64,000 nt of DNA, taken from Massilia atriviolacea (GTDB lineage Bacteria; Pseudomonadota; Gammaproteobacteria; Burkholderiales; Burkholderiaceae_D). A program made the position numbers and the translations under genes. Shown in pieces: positions 8,738-17,648 of this stretch. The stretch covers positions 28,551 to 92,550 of the forward strand of contig NZ_RXLQ01000022.1 of the NCBI RefSeq assembly GCF_003953935.1. The letters run 5' to 3'. The notes beneath the pieces were generated by a model. It did no database searches. It worked only from the letters and a program-made list of their open reading frames with translations, and was not told the DNA's origin. Every line of letters begins with the position of its first letter. Position 1 is the first letter of the stretch.

Positions 8738-9230
8738 GGCCGCCATTGGCGAGGCTCGTCACTGGCGTTCGCTGGCATCGACTCGCCTTCATCGGATGTT
8801 GCGCGGCACGTCGCTCGAAGTGAATGACGTTACATGATGTGAAGCCCGAAGCGCAGGTGCCTGCTGTCGCTGCCCCCCGCAGTCGCTAATGCCGTTAAGA
8901 TAAGCCCTTTTGCCCCGAGCCTCATCTGCGCGGAAATGACGGGTTTAAGTTAGCGCCATTACTCTCAGTCGCCGGATTTGGCGAAGTTCATGAGCGCCTT
9001 TGGCAGCCTCAAGGAAAAGAGCGTGTTTGCCTTCCACTCGCCGTGCCCGCACTGCGTCGCGTCGGGCGCCTGGCATCGCATCCGGCTATATTCGCCAACA
9101 TCTCGCACTTATTTCTGCGCGGGCGCTGAGCGTGTCGAGATCGACCACCGGTCGATCTGGTCCAGTGCAGGCGGGGGACGCCATCAGCGCTATCGCTAGA
9201 GGCCAATTATTGCAGCAACACAGAGGAGGT
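8738..9230. other. 493-bp gap: degenerate inverted repeat and a doubtful small ORF
   Basis: No convincing gene. Bases 8886-8907 and the complement of 8941-8962 match at about 16 of 22 positions, both reading roughly TAATG-C-G-TAA--TAA-CCC, forming an imperfect 77-bp inverted-repeat element that could be a decayed mobile-element end or MITE. A 73-codon frame (8978-9199 with TTG, or ATG 8990) encodes a CPHC pair followed by RIRLYSP and one more Cys, faintly like a zinc ribbon, but it has no clear SD and lacks a fourth ligand. Confidence 0.4.
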
Positions 9231-9890
9231 TTACTTCTTCGGCACGAAGAACTTGACGGCGGCGCGGGTGTTGGCCTTGAGGGTGTAGTCGATGGTGGCG
9301 ACCTGCTCGTCGATGGCTTCGCGCAGCATGCTGGCCGGGTCGGGCGGCAGCAGGCGCAGGTAGGCGTCCGCTTCGCCGTAGTCGCGCTGGATTTCCATGC
9401 CGGCCTTTTTGGCGATGTGCATCATGGTCTGGTTGGACGAGAGGCAGTGCATGTACAAGGTGTCGACATCGAGGTTGCGGCAGCGGATGGCGGCGCGCTC
9501 GAACAGTTTGGAGCCGATGCCCTTGCCGCGCGCGGAGGCCGACACCGACACCCCGAATTCGGCCACGATGTCCTTGGTGGTGTTGCTCAGGGCGTGGGTC
9601 GATTCCTTGGGCGCAAACGCCAGGTGGCCGACCGCGACCAGCTTGAAGACCGGGTTGTAGACGCCGTAGACGGTATCGTGCACGAAATCGATCTTGCCGA
9701 CGTAGGTTTCGACCAGTTCGTCGGGCAGCTTGGTGCCGAAACGGAGCAAGCGGTCACTATCGTCGAGCGCGAGGAAATGCCTGAGCACGCGGCGGCGGTC
9801 GCGTTCGTGGAGCTGCTTGACCAGCACCTTGCGCCGCGTTTTGCTGCTCTTGCGGGCGCCGAGCCAGTTGCTGAAGGGGTTTGTGAACAT
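9231..9890 (-). CDS. GNAT family N-acetyltransferase
   Basis: A 219-residue protein with the GNAT fold in order: a substrate arm with RFGTKLPDE, a strand with VAVGHLAFAP, then EFGVSVSASARGKGIGSKL, which holds the acetyl-CoA-binding R-G-K-G-I-G loop, followed by SSNQTMMHIAKKAGM, the typical distal helix. The final 40 residues extend beyond the core and are mixed polar. Acetyl transfer is known for the family; the acceptor cannot be told from sequence. It is a single leftward gene with long gaps on both sides and no operon partner. Confidence 0.87.
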   Translation of the reverse strand: MFTNPFSNWLGARKSSKTRRKVLVKQLHERDRRRVLRHFLALDDSDRLLRFGTKLPDELVETYVGKIDFVHDTVYGVYNPVFKLVAVGHLAFAPKESTHALSNTTKDIVAEFGVSVSASARGKGIGSKLFERAAIRCRNLDVDTLYMHCLSSNQTMMHIAKKAGMEIQRDYGEADAYLRLLPPDPASMLREAIDEQVATIDYTLKANTRAAVKFFVPKK

Positions 9891-10051
9891 GATCGGGACC
9901 GGATTCCGTGAGGTCTATTGTGCAGTGCACCAATTGAACCATTGTAGCGCATTCCATCGGCCGTCGTTCGCGCGAAGGCGGGAACGACGCCTTCTCGGGC
10001 TAACTGACGATGCCAGCCGCTCCAAGCGTCGTCCCGCCGGCTGGCGCGCCC

Positions 10052-11587
10052 TCACATCGCCGACGTGACCGCCGGCGCCAGCGGCGTCTCGTTCCACTGC
10101 GCCTCCGGACTGAAGGCAATCCCGTTCTTGCCGCCCTGCTTGGCCTGGTACATGGCCTGGTCGGCATCGGCCAGCAAGGCCGGCGCGCCGCGCATGAAGC
10201 CTTCCTTGCCCCTGGCGCTGGCCACGCCGATACTGGCCGAAATGCGCACCGGGAAGCCGCCCGCCTCGGTGATCGAGCGGATCGCGTCGAGCGTCTGCTG
10301 CGCCACCCGCAGCGCGCCATCGCGCCCGCTCACCTCTTCCAGCAGGATCACGAATTCGTCCCCGCCCAGGCGCGCCAGCGCGTCTTCCTTGCGCAGCTTT
10401 TCCTGCACCCGCCTGGCCACTTCGCACAGCACCAGGTCGCCGGTCGCGTGGCCGTAGGTGTCGTTGACCGCCTTGAAGCCATCGAGGTCGATGAACATCG
10501 CCACCACCACGTCGCCGCGCCGCCCGGCGCGCACCAGCGCGTGCGCCAGCAGGCGCGTGAGCTCGCCGTAATTGATCAATCCGGTCAGGCTGTCGTGCTG
10601 CGCCAGCTGCTTGAGGCGCTCGGACTGCGCTTCCAGCTCGGCGGTGCGCTCGGCCACGCGGTGCTCCAGCGTCTCGTTGGCCGCCTGCAGGCTGCGATTG
10701 ACCTCGCCGATGATGCTGTAGCTGCGCAGCAGGCGCCGCGCCACGTACATCAGCAGCAGCAACAGCAAACCCGAATACGCGAACAGATAGGTGCGGTAGC
10801 GCTGTTTTTCGATCAGCACCTGGTCGAAGGAGGTGTCGAACAGGCTGCCCAGCTTTTCCATCGCCTCGGCCGTGCGGCTGTTCGCGATCTGCATTTCGAG
10901 TTCGTTTTCCAGGTGGCGGTAGCGCAGGATGGCGTGCGCGTGGCGTCCCAGTTCGTCGATGGTGTCGCTCACGCTGTCGGAAAAATCGCCGCGCAGGGGC
11001 TGCATCGCGGCGATCGTGCGTTCGATCTGGGCCGCCAGCGCCGGCGACGGCGCCAGGTTATAGCGCAGGATGTCGCTCAGCAGGCTGTTCAGGGCGGTAT
11101 CGAGCGCCAGCACCGTGCGGCCCGGGACGATCGCCCCTTCGATGCCGTTCAGTTCGGTTTTCAGGTCGGTGATCGCGGGCGGGAAAAAGATCAGCGAATT
11201 GCGCAGGATCGCATTCTGGGTCTTGAACTGTTCGACCAGTTCTTCCTTCTTCACCAGCGCGCGCCTGACCTCTTCGAGCGCATCCTCGGCCTTGGGGTTG
11301 CCGGTCATCGGCAGGGCGGCGGCCAGGCGCAGCTGCAATTGGCGCATGCGCGGCAGCGGCGCCGAGAGCGGATCGTAATTGGTGCTGAGCCCGATGTGCG
11401 AGCGCAGGATGTTGACGTTCCACTCCGAATCGAGCTTTTCCAGCTCGCGCAGGTTGAGCATGACCCGGTTCTGCGCCTCCAGGTCGACAGCCTGGGTGCG
11501 GTTGAACAGCACGCCGAGCACCACCATCAGGGCGATCAGCAGCAGCAGCGAGGCGACCCGGCGCCAGGAGCCGAGCAGGCTTCTCAT
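10052..11587 (-). CDS. Membrane-bound diguanylate cyclase with periplasmic all-helical sensor domain
   Basis: This 511-residue protein makes cyclic di-GMP from GTP. It has a transmembrane segment at about 11-28, a helical region at about 35-260 presumably in the periplasm (resembling the DAHL-type sensor domain), a second transmembrane segment at 267-283, a coiled coil at about 295-330, and a GGDEF domain from 331. The catalytic GGDEF is intact at 408-412. RKED at 399-402, five residues before it, is the RxxD inhibitory site, so product inhibition is expected. Its ATG overlaps the stop codon of the upstream di-haem cytochrome gene (ATGA), implying translational coupling. The periplasmic ligand is unknown. 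Confidence 0.92.
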   Translation of the reverse strand: MRSLLGSWRRVASLLLLIALMVVLGVLFNRTQAVDLEAQNRVMLNLRELEKLDSEWNVNILRSHIGLSTNYDPLSAPLPRMRQLQLRLAAALPMTGNPKAEDALEEVRRALVKKEELVEQFKTQNAILRNSLIFFPPAITDLKTELNGIEGAIVPGRTVLALDTALNSLLSDILRYNLAPSPALAAQIERTIAAMQPLRGDFSDSVSDTIDELGRHAHAILRYRHLENELEMQIANSRTAEAMEKLGSLFDTSFDQVLIEKQRYRTYLFAYSGLLLLLLMYVARRLLRSYSIIGEVNRSLQAANETLEHRVAERTAELEAQSERLKQLAQHDSLTGLINYGELTRLLAHALVRAGRRGDVVVAMFIDLDGFKAVNDTYGHATGDLVLCEVARRVQEKLRKEDALARLGGDEFVILLEEVSGRDGALRVAQQTLDAIRSITEAGGFPVRISASIGVASARGKEGFMRGAPALLADADQAMYQAKQGGKNGIAFSPEAQWNETPLAPAVTSAM

Positions 11588-12543
11588 GGCGGCGTTCCCG
11601 GCACCAGCTTGTCGCCGCTCAGGGTGTGCAGGAAGCGCACGATCAATTCCTTGTCCTGCTGCGAGGCGGTGCGCCCGAGCTGGTAGCGGAACATCAGTTC
11701 GACCGCCTGCTCGAGCGTCTCGACCGAACCGTCATGGAAGTACGGCGCCGTCAACGCCACATTGCGCAGGCCCGGCACGCGGAACACATAGCGGTCGATA
11801 TTGCGCTTGGTGATCTGGTAGCGGCCCAGGTCGGCGCCGCTCGCTTCCAGCCCCGGCATTTCGCGCATCGCCCCCAGCTTCTGGAACAGGTTGCCGCCGA
11901 CATTGATGCCCTGGTGGCAGGCCGCGCAGCCGAAGCTCTTGAAGCGCAGGTAGCCGCGCTCTTCTTCGGCCGTGATGGCGCCGGCCTCGCCGCGCAGGTA
12001 GCGGTCGAAGCGCGAGGGCGTCACCAGCGAGCGCAGATACTGGTCGAGCGCGTCGCGCACGTAGGCCGGGCGCAGGGCGTCGCCGTAGACGTCCTTGAAC
12101 TGGGCCGCGAGCCGCTCGTCGCGGGTCAGGCGCGCCGCCACCACGTCCCAGTTGTCGGCAAAGACGGCCGGCTTGGCGATCACATGGTCGAGCAGCTGCT
12201 CGACCCCGGTGTAGGCCCCGGTCCAGGTCTGGCGGAAGTTGAAACTGCTGTTATAGACGGTCGGCGTGTTAAAGCGCGCCGGTTTGCCGTCCGGCCCGAT
12301 GGAAAGGGCCTTGCCGTCGGTGCCGCCGCGCCGCAGCTGGTGGCAGCTGGCGCAGCTGTGCGTGTTGTCGCGCGAAAAACGCGGGTCCGTGAACAGGCGC
12401 GCGCCGAGCGCGATGCGCGCCGGGTCGCCCACCGTCTTGACGGGGAGCGGCCGGATCGGCTCATTGACAAGCGCCTGGGCCGCAGCGGCGCCTGCCCAGC
12501 AGCAGGCGAGCGCGGCAAAGGACCGGCGCAAGGTGGACAGCAT
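11584..12543 (-). CDS. Di-haem cytochrome c peroxidase family protein
   Basis: A 319-residue exported protein: signal peptide about 1-22 ending AAAQA, then two c-type haem sites, CASCH (Cys64, Cys67, His68) and CAACH (Cys206, Cys209, His210), spaced as in bacterial di-haem peroxidases and MauG relatives. FRVPGLRNVALTAPYFHDGS near residue 260 is the family's C-terminal landmark. Known members reduce H2O2 or oxidise partner proteins in the periplasm; the activity of this one is not determined. ATG 12543 gives the signal peptide; a longer frame into the cca gene is not credible. It overlaps the downstream diguanylate cyclase by 4 nt, so the two are likely made together. Confidence 0.9.
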   Translation of the reverse strand: MLSTLRRSFAALACCWAGAAAAQALVNEPIRPLPVKTVGDPARIALGARLFTDPRFSRDNTHSCASCHQLRRGGTDGKALSIGPDGKPARFNTPTVYNSSFNFRQTWTGAYTGVEQLLDHVIAKPAVFADNWDVVAARLTRDERLAAQFKDVYGDALRPAYVRDALDQYLRSLVTPSRFDRYLRGEAGAITAEEERGYLRFKSFGCAACHQGINVGGNLFQKLGAMREMPGLEASGADLGRYQITKRNIDRYVFRVPGLRNVALTAPYFHDGSVETLEQAVELMFRYQLGRTASQQDKELIVRFLHTLSGDKLVPGTPP

Positions 12544-12574
12544 CCTGTTTCTCCCTGTCAATGCCAATATCGGA

Positions 12575-13864
12575 TCAAAGAATAGCAGGATTCGGGTCTT
12601 TCCTGTCGTCCGCCTGAGCAGGGTCGTCGCCCAGGCGCAGCGCCGCCTTGACGGCCGAGACGCGCGCCGTATGCACGGCATGCGCGATCTGCTGTTTGTT
12701 CTCGCCGCAGCGCAGCGCCACCTCGCCGGCGTTGACCGCGCGCGCCGCGTCCAGGGCCGCGAGCAGGTAGGGGCCCTGCGGATACGGCCGGGTGCGGAAG
12801 TCGTCGCCGCTGCCGCCATCGCCGCGCCCGCGAAAATCGCATTCGGCCGCCAGCAGCATCTGCGCGAAGCGCGCCGGTTTGCGAAAGGCGTCGCAGCGTT
12901 CGAACAGGGTGACCAGGGTATTGGCGCGCAGTTCCCGGGCGCGCCCGATGTTGCCGTGCTCGCGCGCGGTCATCACGGCCAGGTCGCGGCAGTCGCCCGG
13001 CACCTTCAGGCGCGCGCAGACGGCGTCGATCAGGGCCAGGCCGAGCTGCTCGTGACCGTGGTGGCTGGGCCAGCGCCCGGGCGGGGTGGCGCCCTTGCCC
13101 AGGTCGTGCATCAGGGCGGCGAAGCGCACCGGCAGCGCGAAGCCGCGTTCGGCCGCGTAGTCGATCACCATCTCCATGTGCACGCCGGTGTCGATTTCGG
13201 GATGGTGCAGGGGCGGCTGCGGCACGCCCCACAGGGCATCGAGTTCCGGCACGATGCGCGCCAGCGCGCCGCAGGCGCGCAGCACGGCCAGCATGCGCGA
13301 GGGCTTTTGCTCCATCAGGCCGCGCGCCACTTCCTGCCACACGCGCTCGGCCACCAGGGCGTCGGCTTCGCCGGCCGCCACCATGCTGCGCATCAGTTCC
13401 ATGGTTTCGGGCGCCACCGTAAAGCCGGGAAAGCGCGCCGCGAAGCGCGCCAGGCGCAGGATCCGCACCGGGTCTTCGGCAAAGGCGCCGGAGACGTGGC
13501 GGAAGACCTTCGCCTCCAGGTCGCGCCGGCCGCCGAACGGGTCGGTGATGCCGCCGTCGGCATCGCGCGCGATGGCGTTGATGGTCAGGTCGCGCCGCAC
13601 CAGGTCTTCTTCGAGCGTGACATCGGGCGAGGTGTGGAACACGAAGCCGCGGTAGCCGGGCGCGGTCTTGCGCTCGGTGCGCGCGAGCGCGTACTCTTCC
13701 TGCGTCTCGGGATGCAGGAAGACCGGGAAGTCCTTGCCGACCGGGCGAAAGCCTGCGGCCAGCATGTCCTCGGGCGTGGCGCCGACCACGATCCAGTCGC
13801 GGTCCTGGACCGGGAGGCCGAGCAGGCCGTCGCGCACCGCGCCGCCGACGATGTATGTTTTCAT
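12575..13864 (-). CDS. cca: Multifunctional CCA tRNA nucleotidyltransferase/phosphohydrolase
   Basis: Adds or repairs the 3' CCA end of tRNA without a nucleic acid template. At 429 residues it is the long, bacterial class II form. The N-terminal GGAVRD (7-12) and DRDW carry the nucleotidyltransferase metal site, and RRDLTINAIA is the NTP-binding region. A C-terminal HD domain is visible at HMEMVIDYAA and ALMHDLGKG, matching the E. coli-type enzyme with added phosphatase and cyclic phosphodiesterase activities. The start codon follows the GST stop by 28 nt on the same strand; the peroxidase-like gene follows 31 nt downstream, so it sits inside a leftward operon. Confidence 0.96.
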   Translation of the reverse strand: MKTYIVGGAVRDGLLGLPVQDRDWIVVGATPEDMLAAGFRPVGKDFPVFLHPETQEEYALARTERKTAPGYRGFVFHTSPDVTLEEDLVRRDLTINAIARDADGGITDPFGGRRDLEAKVFRHVSGAFAEDPVRILRLARFAARFPGFTVAPETMELMRSMVAAGEADALVAERVWQEVARGLMEQKPSRMLAVLRACGALARIVPELDALWGVPQPPLHHPEIDTGVHMEMVIDYAAERGFALPVRFAALMHDLGKGATPPGRWPSHHGHEQLGLALIDAVCARLKVPGDCRDLAVMTAREHGNIGRARELRANTLVTLFERCDAFRKPARFAQMLLAAECDFRGRGDGGSGDDFRTRPYPQGPYLLAALDAARAVNAGEVALRCGENKQQIAHAVHTARVSAVKAALRLGDDPAQADDRKDPNPAIL

Positions 13865-13892
13865 GCTGAAGATGATCTTGCCAAAACCGCTA

Positions 13893-14615
13893 TTATGGCT
13901 TGCCGCGGATTTCTTCGTCGTGATGCGCGGCGATTTCGGTTTCGGCCAGCGCTTCGCGCACCCAGCGCGCCACCGCCGGGTGGGCCTGGACCCGCTCGCA
14001 GTAGGCTTGCAGGGCCGGCGCCAGCGCCACGCCGTAGATCTTGAAGCGCATCACCACCGGCGCGAAAAACGCGTCGGCGATCGAAAAATCGCCGAACAGG
14101 AACTGGTGGTGGCCGAAGCGCGACAGGCACTCTTCCCAGATTTCGCTGATGCGGCCGATGTCGCCCTGCGCGCCCGGGGTGCGCCCGCGCCCGGGAAGGC
14201 TCATGCGGATATTCATCGACATGGCGCTGCGCAGGTCGGCAAAGCCGCTGTGCATTTCGGCCGTGACCGAACGCGCCATGGCGCGCGCCGCCACATCCTG
14301 CGGCCACATATGCTTTTCCGGGAACTGTTCGGCCAGGTATTCGCAGATCGACAGGCTGTCCCAGATCGTCATTTCGCCGGCCACCAGCACCGGCACCCGG
14401 CCCGCGCCCGAATACTCGGCGATGCGCGCCGAGGTATCCGGCTGGTCGAGCAGCACGCGCACTTCGTTGAAGGGAATGCCGAAGGCGGTGGCCGCCACCC
14501 ACGGCCGCATCGACCAGGACGAATAGTTCTTGTTGCCGATGATGAGGGTCAGGCCGGCCTTCCTGGCCTCGTCCAGGGTGTGCGACAGGGTCGGATCGAG
14601 TTCGGTGGTTTGCAT
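13893..14615 (-). CDS. Glutathione S-transferase family protein
   Basis: A 240-residue cytosolic GST: an N-terminal thioredoxin-like domain (GNKNYSSWSMRPWVAA with the Ser-rich active-site turn, then GRVPVLVAGEMTIWDSLSI, which includes the cis-Pro and the glutathione-gripping D-S pair), then an all-helical C-terminal domain from about residue 115. The SSWSMRPW pattern matches a common proteobacterial subgroup of unknown substrate. It is 28 nt upstream of cca in the same direction, but a probable terminator lies between it and the preceding NDUFA9-like gene. Confidence 0.88.
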   Translation of the reverse strand: MQTTELDPTLSHTLDEARKAGLTLIIGNKNYSSWSMRPWVAATAFGIPFNEVRVLLDQPDTSARIAEYSGAGRVPVLVAGEMTIWDSLSICEYLAEQFPEKHMWPQDVAARAMARSVTAEMHSGFADLRSAMSMNIRMSLPGRGRTPGAQGDIGRISEIWEECLSRFGHHQFLFGDFSIADAFFAPVVMRFKIYGVALAPALQAYCERVQAHPAVARWVREALAETEIAAHHDEEIRGKP

Positions 14616-14637
14616 GATGACGGTTCCGGAGAAAAGT

Positions 14638-14664
14638 AAAAAATCGGGGCCCGGCGCGGGCGCC
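14638..14664 (-). terminator. Possible terminator after the NDUFA9-like gene
   Basis: Leftward, arms GGCGCCC and GGGCCCC (one mismatch) with a GCGCC loop are followed by GAT and more T (six in total), starting 5 nt after the gene's stop. The mismatch and tight loop keep confidence moderate. Confidence 0.45.
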
Positions 14665-14668
14665 GCGT

Positions 14669-15631
14669 TCAGCGTCCCGCGCGGGCGCGGTAGTCGTCGA
14701 AGCGTTCGTGCGGCGCCAGGTAGCGCGGCGCCACCGCTTCCAGCGCGCGCAGTTGCAGGCCGAGGGCGGCGGCGGTGGTGGCCTGGATGGCCGGATCGAC
14801 CACGTTATCGACCTGCATGGAGTCGAGGTTGTCGCGGCTGATCAGCGGCTCGCCCGGCAGCAGTTCGAACAACAGGGCCTGCAGGCGCGCCAGCGGGTCG
14901 GGAATGCCGAACACCGGGCGCGGATGGCCGGCATAGCGGCCGGCCAGGCGCACCAGTTCGGCCAGCGAATAGATTTGCGGCCCGCCCAGCGCATACACCT
15001 GCTGGCGCGTTTTCAGGTCGCCCAGCGCGTGGACGAACGCGTCGGCCACGTCGCCCACGTAGATCGGCTGGAAGTCGGTGGCGGCGCCGGCCAGCGGGAT
15101 GAAGGGCAGCCACTTCTGCATGCGCGCGAAGGTGTTGAGAAAACTGTCGCCGGGGCCGAACACCACCGAGGGCCGGAAAATCGTGGCGGCCACCGAGGCT
15201 TCGGCGCGCGCGGCGACTTCGCCGTCGGCCTTGGAGCGCTGGTACATCGAGGGGCCGTCGGCGGCCGCGCCCAGGGCGCTCATGTGCAGGTAGCGCGCCA
15301 CGCCGCCGGCGGCGCAGGCGGCCACGATGCGGCGCGGCAGGTCGACGTGGGCGCGCTTGAAGTCCGGCCCGTACGGCTGGCCGCGGCGCGAATGCAGCAC
15401 GCCCACCAGGTTGATGGCGGCGTCGGCCCCGGCGAGCAGGCGGCGCAGAGTGGCGTCGTCGCCCACATCGGCGGCTGCCACCTCCACGCGCGGCAGGAAG
15501 ATCAGGTGCCTGGCGCGTTCGGCGCGGCGGGTCGGCACGATCACGCGCGCGCCCTCCTGCGACAGGCGCGCCACCAGATGGCTGCCGATGAAACCGGAGC
15601 CGCCGAATACCACTACCGTCATGTCTTTCAT
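14669..15631 (-). CDS. Complex I NDUFA9-subunit-like NAD(P)-binding protein
   Basis: A 320-residue atypical short-chain dehydrogenase. The N-terminal Rossmann motif GGSGFIGSHL is intact, ADVGDD and NLVGVL follow, and RPSVVFGPGDSF with QPIYVGDVADAF is typical of the bacterial relatives of the NDUFA9 accessory subunit. The catalytic YxxxK is present in the form Y-Q-R-S-K. Its role in bacteria is not established; quinone or NAD(P)H binding is a family-level inference. ATG 15631 is preferred because GAAGGG lies about 8 nt upstream. It follows the lytic transglycosylase by 34 nt and is probably co-transcribed with it. Confidence 0.87.
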   Translation of the reverse strand: MKDMTVVVFGGSGFIGSHLVARLSQEGARVIVPTRRAERARHLIFLPRVEVAAADVGDDATLRRLLAGADAAINLVGVLHSRRGQPYGPDFKRAHVDLPRRIVAACAAGGVARYLHMSALGAAADGPSMYQRSKADGEVAARAEASVAATIFRPSVVFGPGDSFLNTFARMQKWLPFIPLAGAATDFQPIYVGDVADAFVHALGDLKTRQQVYALGGPQIYSLAELVRLAGRYAGHPRPVFGIPDPLARLQALLFELLPGEPLISRDNLDSMQVDNVVDPAIQATTAAALGLQLRALEAVAPRYLAPHERFDDYRARAGR

Positions 15632-15665
15632 CGTGCACACCCTTCAATGATGGCCCGCAGGCGCA

Positions 15666-17630
15666 TCAGGGCAGGTCGTTGCCCTGGGCGCTGCGCGGCG
15701 TGATTTTGCCAAGGCGCGCCTTGAGCGACTGCGGCTTGTTCTCGAACAGCGCGGCATAGTTGGTCGCGTTGGACATCACATTCTTGACATAGATCCGGGT
15801 TTCCATATACGGGATCGACTCGGCGAAAATGGCCCCTTCCATCGGCTCGTCGAGCTTGCCGCGCCAGTTGCGCATGCGTCCCGGTCCGGCGTTGTAGGCG
15901 GCCGTGGCCAGGGTCTGCGAGCCGTCGGCGTTTTCCAGCACCATGCTCATGTAGTTAGCCCCGAGCAGGATGTTGGTGCGCACGTCGGTCAGCTTGTTCT
16001 TGACGTAGTCGCCCAGGCCGATCTTGCGCGCCACGTAAGCGCCGGTGGCGGGCATGACCTGCATCAGGCCGGACGCGCCCACGCTCGACTGCGCATCCAT
16101 GATGAAGCGCGATTCCTGGCGGATCAGGCCATACACCCAGGCCCGGTCCAGGCCGAGCTGCTGCGCGGTCGGGTGCAGGATGTCGTTGTGCGGCGACGGG
16201 AAGCGCTGGGTGTAGTCGAACTGGGTGCGGGTGCGGTCCGAGGTATTGACCATGCGGTCGAGGATCTGGTTCGCGCGCGCGAATTCGGCCGCGGCCAGCA
16301 GTTCGCGTTCGCTGAATTTGCGCAGCTCCCAGTTCCACTCGCGCGTGCCTTCCAGGCGCAGGCGCAGGCTGAAGAACTTGAGCGCGCGGCGCAGGCCCGG
16401 ATTGCTGGCCATGGGCGCCATTTCCTCGGGCGTGAGGGCCGGTCCCGGCGGCGGGATCGAAATCAGCTGGCCCAGTTCCTCCAGCGCCAGCTGGCCGTAG
16501 AAGCTGTTCTGGTCGGCGATGCGCTGGTACAGGGCCACGGCCGCTTCGTGCGCGCCGTGTTCGGCCTGCAGCGCGCGCCCCAGCCAGTAGGTCCACACCG
16601 GTTGCGCGCGCATCGGGGCCGGCATCGCCTCGATGCTGGCCTTGACGGTTTTCCAGTCGGCGCGGCGCAGGGCGATGCGGGTCTTCCATTGAATCTGCTC
16701 GGCCGTGAGCGGCGCGCCGGCGCTCTTGCGCCAGTACTCGTAGGCTTCCGGGGCCAGCGTGAGCGAAGCGGCGTGCGCAATGCCGGCCCAGCCGATGGCC
16801 TGCTCCTGGGGCGACAGGCGCGGCGCGTTCTTGTTCAGGGCCACCACGGCCAGGTTCTGGCTGGTGCGCGCCATGCGCGAGACGGCCATCAGATAGATTT
16901 CGTGGTCGGCGCGGGTCTCGCCGATGCCGCGCGCCATGGCCAGCGCCGGCAGGTCGACCGCCTGCGAGGCGTGCAGTTCGGACACGCCGAGCAGGGCAGC
17001 GATGCGCTTGGCCGGGCCGGTGGCCTTGCTTTCGCCAGCCAGGCGCAATTGGGCCAGCAAGTCGTTGGCGTCGAACTGGCCGCTCTGGGCCAGGGTGGAA
17101 ATCAGGGAACCGCAGGCGTCGCCATAGCCGGGCGGATTGACCAGCAGCGCACGGGCGTCGTCGGCCACTTTTTCGCCGCGCGCCACGCGCGACATCAGGG
17201 CGTAGCACTTGACCTGGGTGTCGTCGTTGAGCACGAACAGCGGATATTGCTGGTCGAAATTGGCCCAGTCGCGCGCGCGGCCCAGTTCCAGCAGCCAGTC
17301 GTTGCGCAGGCGGTCGGCGATGGCCAGGCCCTGGTAGCGCGTGAGGAAATCGCGGAATTCGTCGCTCGAGGCGACCCGCAGGCGGGTTTTGAGCCGATAA
17401 TAATCGACATACGACGGCACCGGATAGTTCTGCAGGCGCGAGGCGTAGGCATTGGCCTTGGCGGCGTCGTCCTGGCGCGCGGCTTCGCGCAGCAGCAGGA
17501 AGGTATCGTCGTCGGCGCGCGGGTCGTAGGGCGGCGCCGGCGCCTGGGCGTAGGCGGGAATCAGGCAGGCTCCGGCGACAATCGCGAAGGCAAACAATTT
17601 CGGCAGGAACATCTGAATGCGACTCTCCAT
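15666..17630 (-). CDS. Soluble lytic murein transglycosylase (Slt type)
   Basis: A 654-residue periplasmic enzyme that cleaves the MurNAc-GlcNAc bond of peptidoglycan with formation of 1,6-anhydroMurNAc. A signal peptide (hydrophobic core FAFAIVAGACLI, cleavage after AYA) is followed by a long alpha-solenoid of about 450 residues like the doughnut of Slt70. The C-terminal goose-lysozyme-type domain follows: catalytic Glu506 in IRQESRF, then GLMQVMPATG and TAAYNAGPGRMRNW, which line the active site. ATG 17630 is used; ATG 17612 is an alternative that also leaves a signal peptide. Its start lies only 18 bp from the divergent fau start. Confidence 0.93.
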   Translation of the reverse strand: MESRIQMFLPKLFAFAIVAGACLIPAYAQAPAPPYDPRADDDTFLLLREAARQDDAAKANAYASRLQNYPVPSYVDYYRLKTRLRVASSDEFRDFLTRYQGLAIADRLRNDWLLELGRARDWANFDQQYPLFVLNDDTQVKCYALMSRVARGEKVADDARALLVNPPGYGDACGSLISTLAQSGQFDANDLLAQLRLAGESKATGPAKRIAALLGVSELHASQAVDLPALAMARGIGETRADHEIYLMAVSRMARTSQNLAVVALNKNAPRLSPQEQAIGWAGIAHAASLTLAPEAYEYWRKSAGAPLTAEQIQWKTRIALRRADWKTVKASIEAMPAPMRAQPVWTYWLGRALQAEHGAHEAAVALYQRIADQNSFYGQLALEELGQLISIPPPGPALTPEEMAPMASNPGLRRALKFFSLRLRLEGTREWNWELRKFSERELLAAAEFARANQILDRMVNTSDRTRTQFDYTQRFPSPHNDILHPTAQQLGLDRAWVYGLIRQESRFIMDAQSSVGASGLMQVMPATGAYVARKIGLGDYVKNKLTDVRTNILLGANYMSMVLENADGSQTLATAAYNAGPGRMRNWRGKLDEPMEGAIFAESIPYMETRIYVKNVMSNATNYAALFENKPQSLKARLGKITPRSAQGNDLP

Positions 17631-17648
17631 GGATACTTCATTTAACAC

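Noticed and set aside
8978..9199. 73-codon frame with CPHC
   Set aside because: Only three cysteines, no SD and no neighbour support; kept only as a note in the gap.
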